In this document: piece by piece, positions 35,583-47,999 of the stretch
Numbering within the stretch: the first letter of the stretch is position 1
Layout: every line of letters begins with the position of its first letter
Assembly: GCA_947650365.1 (NCBI GenBank)
Contig: OX393555.1
Location: 13,595,550-13,659,549, forward strand
Reading direction: 5' to 3'
Length of the DNA stretch: 64,000 nucleotides
Origin: Chamaelirium japonicum
Lineage: Eukaryota > Streptophyta > Magnoliopsida > Liliales > Melanthiaceae
The notes under the pieces: model-generated
What the model saw: only the letters and a program-made list of their open reading frames with translations
What the model was told of the DNA's origin: nothing
Databases searched by the model: none
Position numbers and translations under genes: made by a program

Positions 35583-38500
35583 CGGGATGCAGAGAGAGAC
35601 AGAGCGAGACAGAGACAGAGAAGGAGGAGAGATCGAGGGAGATGGAGCACCGACCCGCCCCTCGCCGGAGCACCGGCGAGCACGCCGAGACGCCCAGGTC
35701 AGCCACCCTCCTCCTCCCATCCTCCTCCGTGACCCAACCCGCGACCCCCTTCCTCCTCTCTTGCCGCGGCCCGCACGGGCAGTGCTTGCCGCCGCAACCG
35801 AGCCCCTCCCCGGCGACCACCGACCTCCAAACCCCATGCGAGCCCCCCCTCTGTCCGAGCCCTTCGGAGTCCGACGGCCGCTCCGGCCGCCTCCCACCGC
35901 GCCTCCTCCGTGGGGGTGGTGCGGGAGAGGCCGGCCGAGCGCTCGCCAGCGCTCTAGGCCGCCCCTCCCGTCGGCCGCCGGCGCGCAAGAACCAGCACCG
36001 CTGGATTCGCGATCGGTCTCGTGGAGAAGATGAAGTGGGGGGGGGGGGTAAAATAGTAATTTCCTGCAGGTTATTATTTAACCCTGAACCCGATCCGTTT
36101 AGCCCTGAACCCGACCCGACCTAACCACTGCAGACCCGACCCGACCAGCAGACTAGAACCGACCCACTTAGTGAACCGGTCCGGTTCACTCGAACCAGAC
36201 CCGTGAACCAGTGAATTTTGGTTCGACTGCCATTTCTCCGTCCGAACTCGGAATTGGATGAAACCAGCGCCATTTCGACCGGCTCGGAAAATACTACCTG
36301 TTGGTCATAGTTTAGCATAGTAATTGTACTATTTAATCCCCTGTTTTATCCTTGGACCGAATCTTATCGTGGTACCGTGGTTTGACCGTCGTTTCATCGT
36401 CCGAACTCGGATTCAGACGAAACCAGCGGCATTGTGCTCAGAACTTTGAGTCCTACCTATTAAACCTAGAATATAACCCTAGAACCTCTTCTACCCTAGT
36501 GAACCAACCATGCGATCGGTTTCACCGGTTCTACATGGTTTGACCCGAAACCATTCGACCGAAGTCGGATTCCAGCGAAACTGGAACCATCGAAAAGAGT
36601 TCTTCGAGCCTGATTCGATGAGTAGGTTTAGCTTCTGTTTACTTGATTGGCCTAGTATTGTTTAGGTTCGAGTTCTTCAGTCGCACAGATTTGCGTGCTG
36701 TCGACTCAATATTGGTCCCCTATCGAGGGCGACCGACTATCCTTGGCATAGAACCCTTATCGTAGATTCTTTTGTTTTAATCGATAGAGTTGTGATGCGG
36801 AGCTGTGGTTATTATCAGACCTTGATCGTGGTGATCCAGCGGAGACGGATCAGAGGCAGCTAGCAGGAGTCATGTGTAATCGACAACCAGGTGACATCTA
36901 CTACCCTTGCGTCGTCTTTAATAGTGGGAAATGAGAATGACTAAGGGTAGGTGTCCAGGACACTGCATGCGGGACCCGCCGGGCATCGTCGCATGTGGTC
37001 AAGTGGACCCTGCCTTGCATGCGGAGTCGCAAGTCCGGCGACGCATGCTTAAAATATTAATAAAATAATAATAGTGATTGCTAGCTTTTGATTGTATGGA
37101 CACCGTAATTAGGATTCCCTTAAATTAAACAATAAATTGAATAATTAGTAATTATCGGAGCCATCCTCCTGAGAGGAGTATGGCAACCCTAGCACACGGG
37201 TCATCGGGATAAGTGTTTTACTTTATTGATTTATTATGTCGCATGGGTTGTGAGAGCAGTACGGGACCAGGGGTAAATTGTTGGAAATTGATAATCATTA
37301 AATATACCTTTTGTAGCTTCATTGTATGTATTGAAAGATGTTATATGTGAATCTACCTGGTTAGAAGGTAGGGACCCCGTGCGCGCAAGGGCCGTGAACC
37401 ACCCTGCGCGTACAGCCGAAGTTAAGTAGGTTAGGGGTCACGGGCAAGGGTGTTGGTAAAGCCAATAGGTGGTGCCCTCGAGTAGGGATTGGCCTAGCAA
37501 CCCTGTCCCGGGGAGTTGAAGTCCCCATAGTAAAGCAAGTTGGGCGATAGAGCTCCACCGTGAAAGACGGGAAACCCCTTATGATCATCTGGGTGATTTG
37601 TGCATGGTGTTGGTGGTTCCACGGCGAGAGAGTTGGCCCTCTACATCGAAATAAAAGGCCCTATAGTAATGCCCGACCAGGGGTAGGATGAACAAAATAT
37701 CCGGGGTTCACATTCTGATTGTGTGTGTTTTATCTGTATATGAATTTAGAATTGTATGACTGTTCATATGATAATCTCGTGACTTTAGATGAACGTCTTA
37801 TTTAATTTGTTCTTTAATGCTGTAGAACTTTGAATGGACTTCATGTTAGATAACCTAGTGATAGTAGGAATTGCATGTGAATATAGACTACTGATAGGTT
37901 TAGGTATCATTCTGCAAACTTTGATTCTACTAGAACTGATAGATCTCATCTTAATTTATTACGAATGGTCGTCTCATATTATTATAGACTATTAGGATGT
38001 CACTAGCCATTAATTTGGCTAATCTCCCAATTTCCTATTGGGGGCTACTCTTTCCCACGAGTAGGCTCAGTTGCAGGTCCGGAGGCTCAGGCGTAGCAGT
38101 AGGATTCCAGAGGCGGAGTTAGAGTTGCAGTGTTACCTTTCTGCTTAGTACGTTAATCTTGTAGTCTTTTCTCTTCAGATATTGTAATAAGAGTTCTTAT
38201 TAGTTAGTTAGTATTCTATGGTCGTAGTTGTAATGGTTCCAGCTGAATTCTTTTGGGTAGGCCTCTCCTTAAGGCCCCAAGCCTAGGATAGATCATGATG
38301 AAAATATAAGTATATATAACTGACTAAATTGATTAACCTTGTAGATAGGAACCCTAGACTGTTGCACCTGAGTGTTAGGACGTGGATGAGACCACTTGGC
38401 TAGCCGTAGGAGGCTTGAGCCTCGTGCTCCCTCAGATAGACTCCTGTCAGTATGTAGTGGCACCGACAGGTCACTCATACTGAAAGGATAGGACTTTTGA

Positions 38501-38757
38501 AGGTTGAGCTTGACTAGATAATATTTTATCTCTGTTGATAATTTCTCTTTCTTTGCTTTTTAATAAAAATATTTTTTGAAAAATCAAATTTAAAAGATTC
38601 CCCTCTTGTTTCTCCCTCCTTCTTGTTTTTCATATTAGAGAGCGTAGAAGCCCTGTGAGATCCCAAATTGGTGTAATTAATTTACCAGACCCAAAACCCT
38701 CTTCATTTTCTCATTTCACACCCCAGGGATCGGTCTTCATATTTCTGGGGCGTGACA
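34595..38757 (+). repeat. 3' LTR (4163 bp)
   Basis: It starts TGTAACACCTGTGG and ends GCGTGACA, followed by the CAACT duplication. It matches the 5' LTR apart from the 2.1-kb duplication and scattered substitutions. It has the same TATA-like motif (about 35437) and GA-rich leader. Confidence 0.93.
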
Positions 38758-38762
38758 CAACT

Positions 38763-40130
38763 AAAGGATATTTTAACTCGAGTAGTGCTATATATATTGG
38801 GGAGTCACTAATCTCTATTTTGCTGTTGATACCATGTTATTTTGTGAAGCTGGCATTTCCTAACTCGATCAATATGCTGAAGATCATTTTATACGCATTA
38901 GGCTTGCGATTAACTTCAACAAGAGCTCACTCTTTTACATCGGGTTTGGTAGTAGCCGGGGTCAGAAGATGGTGCAACTCATGAACTGTAAGTATGATTT
39001 TCTTCCAATGAAATACTTATTTTTTCCAATTAATGAGTTGATACCTATCGATTGGAGGGAGATTGATCTTATTGAACTCGATTCTCACCTCCATTCCCAC
39101 CCATTTGATAGCCTACTACTATCTGTTATCCTATGTGATTAAGAAGATACATAAGACCAGAAGGTGATTCTTGTGGCGAGGAGCAAATGAGACGTCCTGA
39201 TATCACCTCATGCGTTGGGATGATGTTTTCAAACGGAAGTCCATAGGAAGGCTGTGTGTGGCCAACTTGATTAGGGACTTCAATCTGGCACTCCTAGGAA
39301 AATGGTGGTGGCAACAACAAAACAACTACTACAAATGGCGCGAGATCATTAAGTGGTGATGCTTAAGAAAATTCTCCCTAGTGCAAATCAGAAGCAGGAT
39401 CACCAAAAAAAACCGTCTCCCTTTGGAAGAGGAGTTATAAAAGTGAAAGTTGCCTTCAAACCGGGAGCAAAGTCATATTGGGGAATGGTAGACACATCAA
39501 ATTGTAGGAAGTCACTTGGTTTAGAGATACTCAGTGCTGCACCATTTTCCTTGAGTCTTATGATCGAGCATGGCATAAGTCGGCATCGATCAGGTTCCAA
39601 GTTTCTCTATGTGGAAGCCATGCTATTTGGAACCCGACTTTCTTGTCTCCGATTCATGACCACCTCCACCATAAATTGGATTACCTTGTTCATATATTAT
39701 CCCACTTCTCCATGTCGAGTGCAGCAGAATTCATAGTTTGGTGCAGCAACCACTTTGGGTAAGTTCATGATGAACTCCTTTTACAAGCTAATCAATGATG
39801 ATGAAAGTTGTTGTCTAGCTTTCCAATATCTCTGGCGCACTTGGACTCTCATGAAGACAATGATTTTTCTATGTTTGGCCTTAAAAATAAGATACTCGAT
39901 AGCTAAGATGAATCTAAAGCGAAGAAATCACAAGGCTATCCAAGAAGTCGCTTGTCCACTCTGCAATGGGGCTGATGAAGATGCTAACCATCTACTGCTT
40001 CAATGTAACATTTCTAGGGATATATGGAACTACTTCATGAGGAAGTTGGGCATCTCCCATCAGCCCTCCAACCTTTGTGGAGAAAAAGGTAAATCCCTAA
40101 AGAGATGAGAAAGATGTGGGACAACCTTTT
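38763..40130 (+). pseudogene. LINE ORF2 fragment (reverse transcriptase end and zf-RVT), degenerate
   Basis: Broken plus-strand frames give the C-terminal half of a plant L1-type LINE polymerase. NFNKS-like and FLPMKY segments (38900-39030) belong to the reverse transcriptase domain, WFLWRG (about 39165-39182) and GKWWW (39297-39310) to the region after it. LWRTWTLMKTMIFLCLALK (from about 39830) with CPLCNGADEDANHLLLQC (from 39955) is a zf-RVT domain with the expected Cys/Cys/His/Cys spacing. Several stops and frame changes interrupt it. The LARD-like element lies directly upstream, but the LINE does not continue on its far side, so this fragment was already truncated. Confidence 0.8.
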
Positions 40131-40485
40131 GATTGCTATTTGTTGAAAATTTTAGCTCAAAATAAATAGAAAAGTACTATTGAAGAAGAAATTCAGCTCC
40201 GCCTCGAGGATTTTATGACGCACAAAGGATACCATCAAGCTATGGGCGGCGTCGATCTCAGACCATCTTCAAAAAAATTTAGATAATCTGCTATAATCAT
40301 TTTCTTTTATTGGTCATTCTTGTAATTTTTATTTTTACTCAATGTAAGGAAGTGGTCCATGGCAACCCCCCTTTCGATAAGATGGATTTTTCAAAAACTT
40401 TTGGTTGCCTACTCAACATGATGTGGAGAGTTGACAAGGCCTATTTACTGCAAGTATTTTTCAATAGGCTATGGGGTGAATCCTA

Positions 40486-40690
40486 TGGTGATGCCACGTA
40501 AAGTTGGCAAACTAGTTGGCTACCTAGCATTTGCTATCAAGCCCGGAGGTTTTCCCGAATCCGCTCAGCCCGATTGACATAACAGCATAAGACTAGTGGT
40601 GTGAGAGATTTAAATCTCACTAGTGAGATTCAACCACCACTTGTGGGCTGCCACGTCAATCGGGCCGAGGGAAAACCTTCGGGCTGAGTA
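40486..40690. mobile_element. Inverted-repeat (MITE-like) element
   Basis: Bases 40540-40578 (AGCCCGGAGGTTTTCCC...CCCGATTGAC) are the inverted complement, with small gaps, of 40655-40685 (GTCAATCGGG...TTCGGGCT), around a core with GAGATTTAAATCTC. Flanking bases 40490-40540 (GCCACGTAAAGTTGGCAA, ACTAGTTGGCTACC) recur inverted at about 45645-45715. I could not define a target duplication, so the superfamily is open. Confidence 0.55.
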
Positions 40691-41187
40691 GCATGTCTTC
40701 CCTTTGAACTAGATAAAAGCTGCAAGGATTTGACCACGTAACATGGAGGTACTGAGCCACTAAGGGGGTGTTTGGTATGAGGAACAGTTGTTCCCCTTAA
40801 TCCTCTTCCAGAAGAGGTTATTATCGTTAATTACTATTTCTAATACAATTTGATGGTTCAGCATTCCGGTTGGTATGGAAACAGCCAGAGTGATATTTTT
40901 TAGTTCCCAAGTCCTTTATTCCACCAGAACAATTACTAGCCGTTATTTTTAAATCATGGAATTTGGAATGAAAATAGATTGTTCAAAAATGATGCCAAAC
41001 ACCACCTAAGTTATCAGCACTGTGTGAAGGCGTGCTTTACGACACACAGGCCCTACGGCCCCTACCTACACATGGGTACGTAGTCGACAAGTATTGTTCT
41101 ACAATTTTTTGGATGGGACAACCATAGTCAGTGCCTCACCTGTAAGTGCGCCGGAAGACCAAGGATCGAAACTCAAATATGTTGTAG

Positions 41188-41190
<3 letters not shown>
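40691..41190. other. Unassigned
   Basis: I see no gene, terminal repeat or array here. Confidence 0.4.

Positions 41191-41250
<60 letters not shown>
41191..41250. repeat. (AG)n microsatellite
   Basis: About 30 AG units. Confidence 0.97.
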
Positions 41251-42172
<922 letters not shown>

Positions 42173-42204
42173 TCAAAGGGAGAACGAAACCTCAAGGGGA
42201 GAAT

Positions 42205-43510
42205 GAGGGCAAATTCTTGGGGTATGCTTCCGGAGTTAAGGGGTACAGGATTTGGTGCCCAGAATAGTATAACTTTATTACTAGCAGAGATGTGACATTC
42301 GACGAGACTCAACTGCAGACTTCCAGCAGGTTGGGGTTAGAGATCGATCTTGAGGGCAAAAATCACGGTGATCAGTTGCAGGTGGAGCTACAGGCTCCTA
42401 AAGTTTCTACAGATGTAAAACAAACTACTCCAACAGAGATGACTACTCTAGAGGAGGCAGTTCAGGTTCTAGTGCAGTAGTCTGTGGCACCCGACAGGAA
42501 GAAGCAGACTATCAGAGCTCCAATTAGATATGGGTAGGGCTGGCAATTTCGGACCCGACACGGCAGACCCGACACGAAGTTAGCGGGTCTGGGTCAGGGC
42601 TAAACGGGTTCGAGTCGTAAAAGGGTCGACATGATAGAGCCGTTTAATAAACGGGTCGGGTCCGGGTTTAGGGTCTGGATACGATAGACCTGGGAAGACC
42701 CGTTTAGTATTCAACGGGTCATGTCGGGTCGGGTCGGGTCTACCCACAATCTGATACTATAATATATAATACCAGCGGGTCTTTCGGGTCAGGTCGGGTC
42801 GAGTCGAATTGGGTCGGATCGGGTCAACTGAATAGACCCGGGTGGTAAACGGGTCTTATCGGGTCTACCCGTTTATTAGCGGGTCGGGTACGGGTTTAGG
42901 ATCTAGACACAATTAGTTAAACGGGTCTGGTCCGATTCTAGGGGTTTTGGACACGTCATGAAACTAGACACGACACGAACCCGACACGACACTACCCATT
43001 GCCACCCTTAGATATGGGTATGAGGAGTTAGTTGCTTATCACTAACCCTTGTTGATGGTAACGAGCCAACCACTTTTTGTGAGGCAGTTCAGGATAGAGA
43101 TTATGTTGAGTAGGGAATGGCCATGGATGATAAGATTGAGTCTCTTCACAAGAATCAGACTTGGGAGCTTGTTGCGAGACCTAAAGGATAGAAAGTGATC
43201 AGCTGCAAGTGGGTTTACAAGAAGAAATGGGATACTCCAGGAGATATTCGGTACAGGGCGCAATTGATAGCTAAGGGCTACTTACAGAAAGAAAGTGTTT
43301 ACTACAATGAGGTGTTTTCACTTTTGGTGAAGCACACCTCTATCATCCTTTTATTGGCTATGGTGGTATTGTGTGCAACTAGATGTGAAGACAACGTTCT
43401 TGCATTGCGAGTTGAAAGAGCTTATCTATATGCAGCAGCTTGAGGGGTTCGTGATAGAAGGTAATGAAGACCATGTGTGCCGATTGAGAAAGTCTAAGTT
43501 GTAAACTATA
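42205..43510 (+). pseudogene. Copia retrotransposon pol fragment, split by a hAT MITE
   Basis: Plus-strand segments [12 protein letters not shown] and [11 protein letters not shown] (42210-42310) are the integrase/reverse transcriptase linker of copia pol. After the inserted MITE (42535-43010) the reading resumes as KIESLHKNQTWELV, VISCKWVYKKKW, LIAKGYLQKESVYYNEVFS and VKHTSI, the start of the copia reverse transcriptase. Stops (for example before 42480) and frame changes show it is dead. No LTRs can be assigned to it. Confidence 0.85.
42535..43010. mobile_element. Non-autonomous hAT element (476 bp), copy 1
   Basis: Ends TAGGGCTGGCAAT and ATTGCCACCCTTA form imperfect terminal inverted repeats. 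The 8-bp duplication GATATGGG flanks it on both sides (42527-42534 and 43011-43018), as expected for hAT. The interior is made of GGGTC/GACCC words (CGGGTCGGGTC, AAACGGGTC) and has no coding capacity. It is the inverted relative of 48235-48723. Confidence 0.93.
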
Positions 43511-43539
43511 CTCATATGAGACGATGAGAATAAGCCTGA

Positions 43540-44280
43540 AGCCTTGCCCTTGGCACTCAAAGACAAATTCTAAGGTGACCAATGCCTCGGCACTCTATAA
43601 GTCTAAGGCTCTACCCTTGGCAATCGAAGAAAAAGTCCAAGGCGACCAACGCCTCAGCACTCTACAAGCCCAAGACCCTGCCCTTGGCACTCGAAGACAA
43701 AGTTCGAGACGACTAATGCCTTGGTGCTCTACAAGCCCAAGGCCTTGCCCTTGCCACTCGAAGACAGAGTTCAAGGCGATCGTCACCTCAGCATTCGACA
43801 AACCCAAGGCCTTGCCCTTAGCACTCGAAGACAAAGTTCGAGGCAAGCGCCACTAACTTGGCATGCACCAAGTCCAAGATACAGCCTTAGCACTCGAAGA
43901 GAAAGTCCGAGGAAGGCGTCGCTACCTCGGCATACACCAAGTCTAAGAAGACAGCCTTGGCACTCGAAGACAAAGTCCGAGGAAGGCATCGCTGCCTCAA
44001 CATACACCAAGTCCAAGGAGACAGCCTTGGCACTCAAAGACAAAGTCGATCCGAGGTAGGTTTCACCGCCTCGGCATGCACCAAGTCCAGGGAGATAGCA
44101 TTGGTAGTTAAAGACAAAGTCCGAGACATCCGTCGTCGCCTCGGCATGCAGCAAGTCCAATGATGCATCCTTGGTACTTAAAGATAAAATTTGAGATGCC
44201 ACCGCTGATGTCTTGGTACTCGAGCAAAAGTCCAACCTTACTATCTTAGCATGCAACGATAAAGTCCTAGACCGATGGAT
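43540..44280. repeat. Minisatellite array, ~67-bp unit, ~11 copies
   Basis: The degenerate unit contains TTGGCACTCGAAGACAAAGT and CCTCGGCATGCACCAAGTCC (for example at 43550, 43618, 43685). Length varies slightly between copies. Frames up to 167 codons are repeat artefacts. It probably belongs to the interior of a gypsy-like element. Confidence 0.85.
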
Positions 44281-46640
44281 CACCATTCGATCAAAAATCC
44301 AAGCTTAGCCTTGTCACTCGGGTCCAAACATCTGATTGCTACCGATCATTACCCTCTCTCGACAGCTAACGGTTCCAAACTGGACAGAGGGTGGTCGGTC
44401 CAACCTTATCAGCGCGCACTACCTTCGCATCGTGGCATTCAAAGAAATGGACAGTTGGTAAGCAATCGATTAACCGGCAGCAATCGAACTTCCGGTAACG
44501 ATCGATCGACCAAAGTTTAATATTTTGTGAGAGATGCCAAGAGAATAGTCAATCTCCTGAACCGTCATCGACTAGTAGCGACTGATCGATCGATCATTGG
44601 CCGGGGGTTGCACATGTCCACGCATGCACTCGATGCCTGATGAATATCGTCAGACTACGATATTCACCAATTAAAGGCGACTATGCAGATCTGCCAAATC
44701 ACACTCAAGCTCAATCAGAGAATCGCATTTGCAAACAAGGGACATGGTTATACAATTTCAATACATGGAACCACTCCAAGTAGATTAAGATCGACATACC
44801 ACTACTTATCCGTCAATCCGATTCAAGTGGCATCCAGACACAAGGATCATTCAAAGACAAAGAACTACCTTCCATTGGGTTGGTTGAATAGCACTCATCC
44901 AAACCTATTGAGCTAGTTGTACAAACTTCACAAGAAAAAAAAATCCTCCCTCTCATTTAGGGGTGGGCCTGCGGTAATCACCACAACATCACTAGGGCCC
45001 GACTGCTGTCCCTAGTGAACATAGTATCTAGGTGCAGTTGGTTGTCGAACAGTGATGGGTGAATTATCGAGAGTCGATGCGTCTTAGAGACACGAGCTGA
45101 AAACGTGGTCGACACACTCTTTAAAGTCACCTTCTTATGAGGATGAATATCGGAAAAGTCACACATCAAGGTGTACCATACTTCATGTCCATTTTGATCG
45201 GTTTTTTTGGCATCGACGCAACGGCTCCTTATACGCATTGATCCGACTCACATATGAAAAATTACGGCTGTCGAAAGTTTTCGAGGCCTTTTTCTCCGAA
45301 GACAGGCATCAAAAATATTACATGTCAAGGTGTACGATGTTTTATGTCCACTTTGATTGATTTTTTGGTGCCGAAAGTTATGTCGAAAGCTTTTGAGACT
45401 TTTCCCTCCGAAGACCAGCATCAGAGAAGTTGCACGGCAATAATGGTCATGCTCAAGCTCTCAACCTAGTTCACTACACACCCAACTCACAGCAGGCCAA
45501 ACACCGTGCATGCAAGAAGGACTCACGCCTCTTGCCACGCACGCACGCTCCTGGAGACAATGGGTTGGAACAGGGATAGGGGTCGGATGAACCGACCCCC
45601 CCCCCCCCGTGGGTGCTCCTTCGCGCACAACGGCCGACGCCAACACGCGACCCAAATGCTATGTAGCCAACTAGCTTGCCAACTTTTGGGTTGCCAACTT
45701 TACGTGGCATCCGCCTAGGGCTCATCCTTTAGCCCCCACAAAAATGCTCCCAGCAATGAGGACTTGCCAGCACTCCCCATCACGTGGAGTTGGCAACAAA
45801 AGTTGCAATTGGCAACTCATCCCTGAAATCGATCGGCATGCCCTTGAAACCGATCCCTCAAGCCTATGGGAACAGCGCTCCAAAACTGACCCCGCACCTC
45901 CAAGATCGACCGGCCCCGAGATCTCGCGAAGGGGCCTTCATGCACAAGATTAGCCATCCATCAATTGGCAACCACTTCTCGACGAGCAACCTCCCCTTGA
46001 CTTCGGTCCCGATGTATAGCAATATGAAGTAGGAGAAAGCTCACGGTCCCTCCTCTTCTCTCCAATCAGCCAACATAGAGAGAAAGGGATGCTTCCCCTC
46101 TCCCCCCTCTCAGATTTCGATGACGGCAATGGGGAGAAACCCTTGACCTAATCGATGAATAAAGATCAGCGATTTCGTGGACTCGAGAGATCCTTCATAT
46201 CAACAATTTTGTGGACTCGGGATTAGATATGTAGAATCGGGGTCGACATCTCCTCCCTCAACCACTCAGTCTCTTCTTCCGCTGCGGTTACCCGCGCAAC
46301 GGAAGAAGAGAGGGAGATCCACCCTCTCCCCCTCGTGCTCCTCCAACTGGTGACGACAACCCAGGGGGGGAGGGGGGTCGGATGGTTTGACCCTCCCATC
46401 CGCGTGCTATCTCACTCGACGTTTCTCGGCGACAGGGGGTTGGACGGTTCGACCCTTCCATGCATCCGCGTGCTTTCTTACCCGACGTTCCTCGGCGATG
46501 GAGGGTCGGACGACCTGATCTTCCCACTCCACCATTACCCTCGTAATGGCAAGAAAGAATTGAAAGAAGGAGGAAGCGTACATGCACGGAGGTTACGGCT
46601 AGAGGGAGCTAGGAAGCGTACCCTCGTGGAAGGGCGACAA
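44281..46640. other. Unassigned repeat-like region
   Basis: No gene is recognised. About 45140-45230 and 45295-45395 share a diverged ~80-base phrase (ATCAAGGTGTACCATACTTCATGTCC). Bases 45645-45715 carry the inverted match to 40490-40540. A run of 13 C is at 45596-45608. About 46375-46530 holds two or three copies of a ~75-base unit (CCCATCCGCGTGCT...CGACGTTTCTCGGCGA). Confidence 0.5.
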
Positions 46641-47830
46641 CTAGAACGAATGGAGGAAACCCTAACTTCAGATGCACCGAAGCAGGGTAGAATTCAGCCG
46701 AATAAACTAAGTCTAGAACGTGCATCCCAAAGCGTGGCGCACCAAAGACCATCCAGGATTCGCTCGAAAAGCTAAGTCTGGAATGCGCATCCCGAAGCGT
46801 GGGGCACCGAAGGCAGGCCATAATTTACCTGAAAAGATAAATCTAGAAAGCACATCCTGAAGCATGGCGCACCGAAGACCGGCCAGAATTCTCCTGAAAA
46901 AGCTAAGTCTAGAACGCGCACTCTGAAGCGTGGCGCACTAAAGACGTACATGCTAGAATTCGCCCGAAAAGCTAAGTTTGGAACGTGTACCCCGAAGCGT
47001 GGCTCACCGAAGACCGGCTACAATTCGCTCGAAAAACTAAGTCTGGAATACGCATCTCGAAGCATGACACACCGAAGACCGACCAGAATTCAGCTAAAAA
47101 ACTAAGTCTGGACTGTACATCTTGAAGCATGGCGCACCGAAGACTGGCCAGAATTTGCCCGAAAATCTAAGTCTGAAACGTGCACCCTGAAGCGTGGCAC
47201 ACCAAAGACTAGCCAGAATTCACCCAAAAAGTTAAGTCTAGAACGCGCATCCCAAAGCATAGCACACCAAAAATCAGCCAAAATTTGCCTGAAAAGCTCA
47301 GTCTGGAACACACACTTCAAAGCATGATGTATTGAAGACCAGCTAGAATTCTCTCAAAAAACTAAGTCTGGAACACGCATCCCGAAGCGTGGTGCACCGA
47401 AGACCGATCATAATTCAACTGAAAAACTAAGTCTGGAACACGCATCCTGAAGTGTGGCGCACCAAAGATCGGCCAGAATTCAGTCAAAAAATTAAGTCTG
47501 GAACGTGCATCCCGAAGCGTGGCGCATCGAAGATTGACCATAATTTGCCCGAAAAGCTAAGTCTAAAATACGCATCTTGAAGCGTGGCGCACCGAAGAAC
47601 GGCCAGAATTTGCCCGAAAAGCTAAGTTTGGAATGGGTATCCCGAAGTATGGCACACCGAAGACCAGCTAGATTTCACCCGAAATCTAAGTCTGGAATGC
47701 ACATCTCGAAGCGTGGCACACCAAAGACTGACCAGAATTCAGTTGAAAAGCTAAGTCTGGAATGCGCATCCCGAAGTGTGGCGCACCAAACCAGGGCAAG
47801 AACTCAGCAGAAAAAACTAAGTCCGGGAAG
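46641..47830. repeat. Minisatellite array, ~65-bp unit, ~18 copies
   Basis: The unit contains GCTAAGTCTGGAACGCGCAT, CCCGAAGCGTGGCGCACC and GAAGACCGGCCAGAATTC. Starts at 46709, 46774, 46839 and 46905 give a period near 65. Copies vary at CG/TG and CG/CA positions, as expected of methylated, decaying DNA. Confidence 0.93.
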
Positions 47831-47999
47831 TCTACCACCTCGACCCGTGACTGAACTAACACCTTTGCTAGCTCGAGCCTACCAACCCCGCAGCATCGGG
47901 AATTGCCCAAACTCGAGTCACACCAAGTAGCCGGAGCTTTATTGCACCAGAAGATCCAAGCGATCCACAAAACCCTACCTCGATTGGGAGGGGGTAACT

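Larger units (their letters stand above)
25669..38757 (+). mobile_element. Non-coding LTR retrotransposon (LARD-like), 13.1 kb
   Basis: It has two LTRs starting TGTAACACCTGTGG and ending GGGGCGTGACA. It is flanked by the perfect 5-bp duplication CAACT (25664-25668 and 38758-38762). A primer-binding site TGGTATCAGAGC follows the 5' LTR. The 2.6-kb internal region holds no open frame of 60 codons or more, hence no gag or pol. Very long LTRs with a non-coding interior fit the LARD class (large retrotransposon derivatives). The TGTAACACC start and the pre-LTR motif TTCGGGACGAAATTTTTTT resemble Tekay/Del-type gypsy elements; that affiliation is inferred. It must rely on proteins from another element. 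Confidence 0.92.

Noticed and set aside
38655-38984. 109-codon frame spanning the LARD end and its flank
   Set aside because: It crosses the LTR end and target duplication (38757-38762); it is a chance fusion of LTR and LINE remnant sequence.
43595-44286. 83-167 codon frames in the 67-bp array
   Set aside because: Repeat artefacts present on both strands with no recognisable domain.
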